The notes beneath the pieces are model-generated. The model searched no databases, was not told the DNA's origin, and was given only the letters and a program-made list of their open reading frames with translations. This document shows, one piece after another, positions 56,098 through 64,000 of a stretch of 64,000 nucleotides of DNA (its first letter is position 1; every line of letters starts with the position of its first letter). The DNA is from Melampsora larici-populina 98AG31. Its lineage: Eukaryota; Basidiomycota; Pucciniomycetes; Pucciniales; Melampsoraceae. Position numbers and translations under genes: made by a program. Location of the stretch: the NCBI RefSeq assembly GCF_000204055.1, contig NW_006768826.1:475961-539960 (forward strand), read 5' to 3'.

Positions 56098-56718
56098 CGC
56101 ACCACGGTTTTTTTGGGTTTTCATTTCATTTCTTTGTTTTTTCTTGAATTCCCACCCGAGTCTCTCTCCAACCTAAATAGCCCCCAAAAAAAATTTCTTT
56201 TATGCTTGTCGTTCCTTTTCACCAACCAACTCTGCCTTTACACAAGATATGGCTAAAAAAATTGTTATATCCTTACTTATCCCCACTCTGCTTGGTTATA
56301 CTACGATCTTGGAATGAAAACCGACCTTACAACCCATTTGACCGCGCTTTTAAGCGATATCCCACGTGAGATTTGCCTATAGCGAAGCGGAGCGGAGCGC
56401 TTTAACCGCCCCGCGCTCAATGGTCATAGCGACCCCAACTTGATAGCGTAGCGATTAGGTTTTTACCTTAGCGCAAAACCGCTCCGCTCGTAAAAACAGC
56501 GGTTATAGCGGAGAGGTGGTGGCGTTGGTACACATGGGTTTTGACTCGGTTTTTTTTGAAATACATCTGTTTCCCATTTTGTGACTACATAGCGTGCTAT
56601 ATAGCGACTTTATAGCGATTTGATTGCTGCGCCACGTTGTGAGTTTTTTTTTGGCGAGATAGGGGAGCCAGGTCGCCTGGCCTCATAGCGCAGCCTGCGC
56701 TCCACTACGGATATTGGT
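56098..56718 (+). other. 3' subterminal region of hAT element 2
   Basis: It contains many AGCGGAGCGG, GCGGTTATAGCGG and TATAGCGA words. The end, read inward as TTGACCAATATCCG, resembles the left end of element 1 (CTGGGCAATACCCG). The flanks ATGGAATT and ATGGAACA (minus-strand reading) are a 6-of-8 match, suggesting an old 8-bp hAT duplication around the whole hAT pair. Confidence 0.45.
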
Positions 56719-57277
56719 CAAATTCCATAGTGTGTCGTAGCGCTTCGGGTATTGATCTGGGCATCCGTTCCTTGGGATTGTCTGTGATTAGCTCTCCCAG
56801 CCTGGCTGTTCCCCAAAACACGGCCAAAGCTACCAATAGAAGAGCTAACCCTTGCTCTCCTTGACTTGGTAGTTCTTCCAGTAGCACTACTAGATCTGTT
56901 AGTAACACCGGAGGCCTTGTGCGGTCGACATCTGCAAAGCATGCTTCTAATAGTCTTGATGCTTTCAAGAGAGGTTTGATGGATCGATCAATGTTGGTTG
57001 GATAGTCTACTCCGTGATAAATATGCCAAGCTTTCACCCCAGCAATGTAAGCTTTCAGTGTGGATGACCTCATGGATTAGTTGTTTGCAGCGACCTTTTC
57101 TTCTTTCATGGACGCCCATATGACAAATTGTTTCATTATTGAAGACGAGATCTGTAACAGGAGGTGCTGGTCAATCTTCTTCACTGTGGCGAACCGGTGT
57201 AGTTTTATGATTCCTGAATTATAGCCCTTCAGTGTGCCATCACTCCACGCCCCGTTTAGGAAGTGCTGCTTTACCAC
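56719..57277 (-). pseudogene. N-terminal half of a third tyrosine recombinase gene
   Basis: The frames at 57277-57077 and 57073-56719, separated by one stop codon, contain SDGTLKGYNSGIIKLHRF, FVIWASMKEEKVAANN, STLKAYIAGVKAWHIYHGVD and VFWGTARLGELI. These align in order with TLESYASGVKKFKIF, FVVWAGHNH, TIHKYLSAIRTWHDFHG and AYWGLARMGELV of the Ngaro-like recombinase. The catalytic Arg of GTARLGEL is present. The rest of the gene lies beyond the hAT pair at 47420-47895. It belongs to a different recombinase lineage than the two Ngaro-like copies. Confidence 0.8.
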
Positions 57278-59523
57278 ATTGCATTCTGAGTCGTCTACGC
57301 CTAGAGCATCTTTCCTAAAACTTAGAGCTTACGCTACAGCATTTCAATATCTAATATATAAATATGTCAAACAGACTCGCATGAAAGACCACTTGGTACC
57401 GTCTGACCTGGCTCCAGCGTCTTTTCCTCCACATATTTTCCTGCCGCTTGAATGTTTTTGGTGTGTTACTTTTCTCTTTCAAGCTTTTCCAATATGCTTA
57501 TTTTACACCCTGTATTCATGCCTTTCCAACTTCTCTTTTCATCTTTTTTTGATGTACTTTTCTCACCTTGTGGATGTTAAGCACAAATTTTGGCCTTTTT
57601 GTCCTTCCAACCTGCAATCCTTTGTTCTTGTTCTTTTCCAATTGTGAGCTTTTCCACTTCTCATTCCATATGCTGCTATCTTGACAAGCTTTTCCACCTC
57701 TTGCTCCAAAAGCCGTGTTGCTTGCTTTGTATGTGTTCATTTCAATGATATAAAAAGACTTGTGGTACCTGACTTTGTAGACTGTGCCAAACCAATCCAC
57801 CTCTTCCGAATTGAGTGTATTTCACTTCACTCATCAAATCATTATAGAACAACCATCATTATCAACTTGTCTCCTTGTACTGTTTCAAGCACTACTTCCT
57901 TTGTTGCCTTCAATCCCGTCCTTTACACAGTGCCCGTTGAACGCGACCTCGACGTCGAGGTCTCAACTTTCGTGTAGTTTCTCTCACACGAACAAGTTGT
58001 TTGTTACACAAGTGTCTGAGAAACACAAACAAAGGGAGCATCTTCTCAGCGCTGAACATACCAGCCTAACCATAGCTCAAAGTCGTTCAGCTCATGAGCA
58101 AAAACCACGACATCAAGATGAATAGAGCATCATCTGTACTTCATCGCCGTTCAACACCTTTCTTCTTTTACATATGCTGCTATTCTATGCTATTGATTAG
58201 CCGTAAGTCCCTTGCCCAAGCCCTTTGGCGCGAGGGACTTTGTTAAGTTGGTCTTCCCTGAGGCTGAATCTGTGTACCACTGTACTACTAAGACCTTACA
58301 GCTACTATTGTTTACGTCATAATGTACATGATGTATCTCCACGAGTGTTAAGTTTGCTCCACGAGCGGAACCCCGAGAAGTGCTTTTCATGCGAGGTTTC
58401 ACTCGGTGCTCCCTGAGGTCCCCTTGAAGAGGGAAACCTGGATCTTCTCCTACAGTGATATGAACGCTGCTAGGGGATGATTCACTAGTCTCCATACAAT
58501 CTCATACCATCAATTGCCTCAAACTTATGAAACCAATCATCACATTTTATCAAATTCAAATCAAATTCAATCAAAAGAAACTCATCATATCATCTATTGA
58601 TCAAAACTCATCTTTGGATTGCTTTTTTTCAAATTGCCTTTTTTTCTTATACCTGGTCTATTTCAACATTGGTCTTTGGTTCGTGACTAGATAACAAACC
58701 TGAAAGTATGTAATTAACATTGGGTTTATTCTTTAGTTTGATTTCGATCCCGTTAAATTCAATCAACACGCCATTTACATTGACATCTAGAGTGATTGCT
58801 TCCTCAATTGGAGTTCAATGAACGAGTTCTGACTGCAAAGATTGAAAGGGGATCCTTTGTCTTGACAAAAGGGGTGTCAGAGAGAGAGTGGGCTCATAGG
58901 AATACTTTTTCCCATCGAAAGACGATACTTTGTCTTAACTCGTCTTGATACATACATATATAATGATTTCGAGAATTGTATTATTCTAATTCAAATATGT
59001 AGTATAGATCATGTAACAAATAGAATCATCACTTTTTTAAAAAAAAAATTATAATCTGTTGAGTTTGTTGATCCCAATCGTTGAGCAGGGGTCTTTCTTT
59101 TCTCCTTAGGTTTGATTTGTAGATGAACGAAATATATCAGCAGGATCTACAGTTAGTGTTCATGGGAAGCTCTTTGTCCACTCTGTCATAATGTACTGCT
59201 ACTGTTGGTGGTGATCGGTCAAATCATGCTTTTGAAAACATTGATCTATCAGTTTTGTACATTACTTTATTTCCTTTTTGTATCTTATTCGCAGATAGCT
59301 TGAGGAGCCCATTTGAGAATGAAAATGGTAAATCAGAAGACTTACAAAAGTTTTGAGCTGGGCTGTAAGCTGATGATAGGAATTCTTGATCGTCAAGAAT
59401 CAGAACATATTATGTATGTAAAACAAGTACTACTTCAATTGCAATGATATATGTATATTTCTCCGATTATCAATAGCTATACAAACTCACAGAATGAGTA
59501 GGCTTCTCAGATCTAGACCGCTC
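57278..59523. other. unassigned sequence; possible exon remnants on the minus strand
   Basis: An 18-bp perfect palindrome (GACCTCGACGTCGAGGTC) lies at 57945-57962. On the minus strand, 58801-58650 reads EEAITLDVNVNGVLIEFNGI and on to a CAG|GTATAAG donor-like site. 58495-58190 is another open frame. I could not join them in phase or recognise a product. Nothing else is supported. Confidence 0.25.
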
Positions 59524-59695
59524 GAAGCTTCGTGATTTCAAGCCTCGACGATTCAGAAGATATCAAAAAGTGGAAGGAAAACCAAAAAAATATAGACGGA
59601 AACTTCACGGCTTGAAGCTTCGTGATTTCAAGCCTCGACAATTTAGAAGATATCAAAAAGTGAAAGGAAAACCAAAAAAATATAGACTGAAATAT
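59524..59695 (+). repeat. 90-bp direct repeat, two copies
   Basis: The unit begins GAAGCTTCGTGATTTCAAGC at 59524 and again at 59614. The copies are nearly identical through ACCAAAAAAATATAGAC. It lies just downstream of the Tnp2-type gene and may be part of that element's subterminal region. Confidence 0.85.
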
Positions 59696-59774
59696 ACAAG
59701 TTCCAGCTTTAGAATTGGAGTGGAATACGCAAATGATTATGCTTGCGCATCTTTAAAGACAACATCCTGAAATA

Positions 59775-62700
59775 TCAACACACCAAGGAATCAGCTCGGA
59801 GGCCATGCGGACTAAAAATGATGTTGATACTGACCAAGTTCCTGAGGCTGACAATCGAAATAGTTGCTTGGGGTATACCTAAGCTCCCTTCCTTATTCCT
59901 CTTCAGTGCAATATGGCCAACAATTTGTTGACTGTCAATCACCTGTGGTTCCTCTGTTCGGTCATATACTATTGTGGCGTATAGCTTGGGATGTTTTTTA
60001 TAGAAGTTCTTGGATAAGTCTGTTGAGCTCAACGGGGCAAAGGGTGCTACTGAAACAAATGTTGTTGGGATGATAGATGAACGGAAGTGAGAAATAAGAT
60101 ATCCAAAATGATGCTTGCCACAGAACTCGTACTTGACCATACTGTTGCCTTCATGATTTGTGCGAACACTAAAATTTTTTCCAAGAATTCGAAGCCGTTT
60201 GATGGTTTGAACTGTATTTGGAAGTGCCTGACTCGATGCAGTGCTGTCATTGCCGAGATTTTTGAAGTATCCGTATCTGCCATCCAGGTTACAGTTCAAG
60301 TATTCCACCCAAGTCTTGTATGTACTCGCATCTAGAGGTTTTGCTACCGTCCACTTTTGATGGGGCGTTCCTGAAAGTCTTTCAATCACTTGAGCCTGAA
60401 TTGATTGATTGGCTTGTTGAGAAATTAGGGCCCTGTCTATCACCGCCTGAAATAGCCTCGACGAATGAAAGATGTACACATTGTCTGGTCCAAATTGTCT
60501 GTCACAAAACAAAATTTCAGGTTACATTTTCGCCAAGGTGATAGATGATATGGTACTAACTCAAGTGATAGTTTTTGGGAAGATTGATCAAAACACCATT
60601 CATTCTTTCCCCTGCCCAACTTGCTGTGTAGGTAGGAGGGCCGAAAAGTCTTGCGATTCGTGGTATATGTTGTGCGAAATGTAGATTTGTCTTCACACTG
60701 ACATTCGGCCAGTGCAACTGTAGGCGTGTGCGGTAGTTTTTCAAAGTTGAGGCTAACCGATCCCCATCACCGTGGCTGAATTTTTGAGAAGCAGTTATAT
60801 TGGCAATCTCAGAAGCCTCTATGATACTTTGACATATTGCTTGGTGATTTGGATCTTCGGACTGGTATTTATCTGGAATAGTAGAAAGAACCATGTATAC
60901 GGTGTATAGCGAGAACCATTCGGAAGCCTTGGGAGTTCCAGCACTCTTCATCCCTACATTCTTAGGTGGGCGCGTCATCCATGTTGGGGTTACCACACTT
61001 TCAATCGTTTCTTGTAAGTTGGAAAGGTCAGATACTGTAAATTTCAACGGGGTTGGTATGTGATTGATATGCTGAGGGGCTGTGGTTTCTTCGTTTGCTA
61101 TTGTATTATGTCGTAGCTTAGCAGTTCTCTTGTATCGAGCTGGCTGATGCAGACCCCGAATGGTCGAGGCGGAATCTGAACCACTGTTTGAATTTGAATT
61201 TTGTTGATTGTATCTTTGCTGATGTATGACTTTTTTTTTGACCTGGCCAGCGCTAGTGCCAGCTCTTGCTCTAGATGCCAAGCGCATAGACCTCCGGGGT
61301 CTTGGCTCGGTCGAATCTGATAGGTTTTCACCATCAGAGGCAATCTTGAGTTCCGAATCACTAGAGATATCAGGAATGGCCGTCCTGCTTCGTTTTATAC
61401 AATCAAGCCTATTTGTCGAGTCGCATGAAGACATGTTACGCTTTCTGAGAATTCACATTTGGTTAGTATCTCGGCTAGTATCCCGGTTACAAAGACAGCA
61501 CTTGTTAACTTACTCAGGTGATCCATGTATGCTTTCAGTTACGATCGAGTCGGAAGCTACTGATATGGATGCTTTGTAACCGCAATCTACTGAAGACTCT
61601 CTCGGAGTTGTTGATATAGAAAATCTTGGTGTGGAAGCAGATATCTCTGATTCTGCAAGCGCCGACGAGATTTGGGCGCTGTATCTGGAAACGGGATTGA
61701 CCGAGGAATTTTCTGTGGACTCTCGACTATCGGAAGGGGCAGGAGAACACCGTGCTTTCAAAGCAGCTGAAGCATGAATTGCCTTTAATTTATCTCCGGC
61801 GTCTATCATCCCAAGACAAGAAGTAGCATGGTCTGAGAGCATTCCTAAGAGAATGCAATGCATTACATCGACAGTGATAAAATCTATAGGCTGCCAATAT
61901 GGTAGCTCCGAAAGAACAGTCCATCGCAGGCCAAATTGGCAAAATATCGAGTTTTGTTGCCCAAGGGATGTCGCGTTATGCCATTCATTCGAATGCTGCT
62001 GATGATTCAATCTTGGAGGCCATTTTTCAATGTCGAGTTCGGTGATATGATTTTTGAACAGTCCACAGTGTGCACAGAAAAATGTAGCCGTGTGCCCAGA
62101 TAAACCAGTCACCTTTCTCATGGCGGGCAGGTCAGCGATTATTGGCCATAATGCCGCTCGTATTACACGTCCGTTTTGGTGCCTTCCAGTTGATGTAAAA
62201 AAGATTCCATTCCATAACTCTTGGAATTGCGATACCAAAGGCTTCAACAGATGGTTGATTTGTTCTAGCTTAGGTTCGTGTGGACCGGGAATTGTTGCAA
62301 AAAGGAAGGTATATTCCTCTTTGTATCGCATGTTGGGTGGTAGATTGAGACAAATCAAAAGAAGGGTTCCGCTAGAGATATGACGTTTCGCTGATCGGCC
62401 GTGGGGGTTGAACCAGTCGCAGTACAGTCCAAAAACTAGATTACCACTGGTCATTGTGTAGGGTTGATCTTGATCTCCGAATGTCTTCCAGACTTCGCCG
62501 TCCCATATATCGGTCATAATCGAAGGGTCAGAAGGCTGTGATCGTAGAAGAGGGGCATCAAGTGAGTCCTCAAAGCCAGGTAAGAACATCATCTTTGCTA
62601 GCCACGTTTTGAGTGACTGGTAGTGAAAAAGACGGAGTGCCTTCGGTTTTGAGCCAGGTGTGTAAAGTCGTGTGTTACATTTGCTGCGAAGTACCTTGCC

Positions 62701-63826
62701 AAGTTCTTGTTTCAATCGAGTCGGGTCTTTCAGAAACCGCATCGCATCGCAGTGCAGCTTGGAGTCTGGCTTTTCTTCAGTGATCGCTTTCCCGCGAATA
62801 GCAAAACACTCGGGGCAGCAGACTTTGGAAGATAGATCAACATCCAGATTGAGCATGTTGTATAATTTCGGAACGGTTGTTGGAATATCTTCCCAGTAAC
62901 GTCGGCCAGTATGATTCGTCTCGATTGCACTCTGATGGGCCTGTAATTTAGTCAAATGCAGTGCTGACCTGCTTGCGTCCTTGCTTGCACCACCTAAGAT
63001 ACTGGACTTGGCGATTTGCAACATTGAGATCATAATGGAAGGTCGAAGAAGATAGACCTGCTGAATTTTGAAAGAGTCGGTACAGAATTTGCTCAGGTGT
63101 GATATTTCGCAGGGGGGTTGATCTTGGAAGTTATCAACCTCAAACGTAATTCCTCGACAGGCTTGGCGGAAATTAGAAGATAAGGAAAAATTGTCGTTAT
63201 GAATATGTTGATTGGTTAGGATTGATGGGCGAGAAATCAGCGGTGTTATATCGCCGGTGCTTAAGGACCTTCGACGGGCCTGTAGACATTTCCAAATTCA
63301 AATCAGTTCTTAACTTGATTTTGACTGGTGATGCATTGGATGTGAATGTTAAGCTTACGTATGATGAACTTGTTTGATTCCTGATCCCAGCATTCCCAGC
63401 GTTTCGGGCCTGGCTGGGGTGTAGGCCTGTACTACTGATACTACGTACATCAGTAAAATGACCGAGTCTTCCGCGAGAACTATGGACAGTACTGTTTCCA
63501 AGATGTTTGGTCTGCTGTTCCTGTTGGCGAAGCCTACGAAGTTTTACGTTGTGAATCCTTCCGTTGCTGGGGTCCCTTGCTTTTCCAGAATAGGTCACGC
63601 CATCGTATTTGAATTTTTCGGCTGAGCACTTCAGCTCAGTGCAAGTACAAACCCGTAGGGGACCCAAGATGTACGATGAATCCATCAAGACGTCAATCAA
63701 ATAGGTCTGGAAGCATATGTTGAGATATAGTTGAAAGGCCTGCGTATTGGTGATGTTCAATTTTTCGTGGTCTGATAAATGACACTCGAGGTCTCTACAA
63801 TAATCTTGTATGAGTGCGTGAATCAA
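59775..63826 (-). pseudogene. Tnp2-type CACTA transposase (Transposase_21-like), near complete, one frameshift
   Basis: Exons 63826-63359, 63279-61514, 61444-60561 and 60498 onward join with matching phases (0, 2, 1). Exon 1 has a Cys motif (CTCTELKC) and FKYDGVTYSGKARD. Exon 2 has CCPECFAIRG, FHYQSLKTWLAKMMFLPGFE, IWDGEVWKTF, FGLYCDWFNPHG, FCAHCGLFKN, ELPYWQPIDFITVDVMH and LLGMLSDHA, the run of motifs typical of basidiomycete Tnp2-like proteins. Exon 3 has an Arg/Ser-rich insert, then TWMTRPPKNVG and SWAGERMNGVL. Exon 4 starts LDQTMCTSFIRRGYF, then needs a one-base frame change near 60450 before continuing through KYEFCGKHHFGYLISHF and SVAPFAPLSSTD to 59775. The frameshift could be a sequencing error; otherwise the gene is dead. 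Confidence 0.85.
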
Positions 63827-64000
63827 GAAGAAAGATTGGTTGAATGAAATAAATAAAGGATATTCTATAAAAGATTTGTTAAACAGTCTCCATAAGAAAG
63901 GGAATCAATGAAACCAATGGTGAATACATATGTGTAGTCGGGCCACATGTATAGTCGGGCTGCTATGTAGCTACATACATAGGCTCCGTATGTATGTGCT
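63827..64000. other. upstream region of the Tnp2-type gene at the window edge
   Basis: Short repeated words TAGTCGGGC and TACATA(C/T)GTA-like stretches may be subterminal repeats of the element. Its terminal CACTA end is not inside the window. Confidence 0.3.

Noticed and set aside
56719..57277. A Crypton DNA transposon
   Set aside because: The recombinase is of the right kind, but no second Crypton domain or terminal duplications were seen and its best visible similarity is to the retroelement recombinases; left as unassigned lineage.
1..64000. tRNA, rRNA or other structured RNA genes
   Set aside because: Scanning for B-box-like GGTTCGANTCC and cloverleaf arms gave no convincing candidate; a covariance search would be needed to exclude them.

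Overview
The window is a eukaryotic, AT-rich, transposon-dense fungal chromosome segment. Genes have many short GT-AG introns (mostly 50-150 bp), and the host proteins that can be named (eIF2 gamma, Fes1, an NF-YB/HAP3 subunit) look fungal. The mobile elements are a tyrosine-recombinase (Ngaro/PAT-like) retroelement, Tnp2-type CACTA, hAT and Ty1/copia. My inference is a basidiomycete, most likely a rust fungus (Pucciniales). No single sequence in the window proves the species.

Layout. 1-1.3 kb: hAT transposase remnant. 1.3-8.3 kb: first Ngaro/PAT-like retroelement (+ strand: intron-containing ORF1, reverse transcriptase-RNase H, tyrosine recombinase). 8.46-9.67 kb: copia LTR and broken gag. 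10.5-11.7 kb: short duplicated repeats, one interrupted by an 813-bp foldback element. 13.4-16.4 kb: a three-exon gene for a repeat-containing 958-aa protein of unknown function (- strand). 17-21.1 kb: mostly unrecognised, with a tiny pogo/mariner-like MITE and a 451-bp element inside an open frame. 21.8-26.9 kb: a compact housekeeping island of eIF2 gamma (-), Fes1 (+) and NF-YB (-). 27.7-28.1 kb: a MITE. 28.3-37.7 kb: an LTR-like sequence split by a second Ngaro-like element (- strand) with complete A1-ORFs-B1-A2-B2 split direct repeats, itself interrupted by an 816-bp CACTA-ended foldback element. 39.4-39.8 kb: a CTATA-repeat element. 42.1-44.0 kb: a four-exon gene for a 547-aa predicted secreted protein with a duplicated module. 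44.2-46.0 kb: three CACTA-like non-autonomous elements in a row. 47.4-57.3 kb: a third tyrosine-recombinase gene split in two by a pair of hAT elements, one degenerate and one whose nine exons join into an intact 926-aa transposase. 59.8-63.8 kb: a nearly complete Tnp2-type CACTA transposase (- strand) with one apparent frameshift.

How it fits together. The host genes occupy about 11 kb in three islands; much of the rest is recognisable transposon. The Tnp2 transposase is a plausible trans source for the several CACTA-ended elements with 3-bp target duplications (10598-11410, 30670-31485, 44170-44361, 44879-46034, 54722-54776), though no terminal match between it and them can be shown. The two Ngaro-like copies have different lesions, so together they let the ancestral gene structure be read, including ORF1 introns at the same positions in both.
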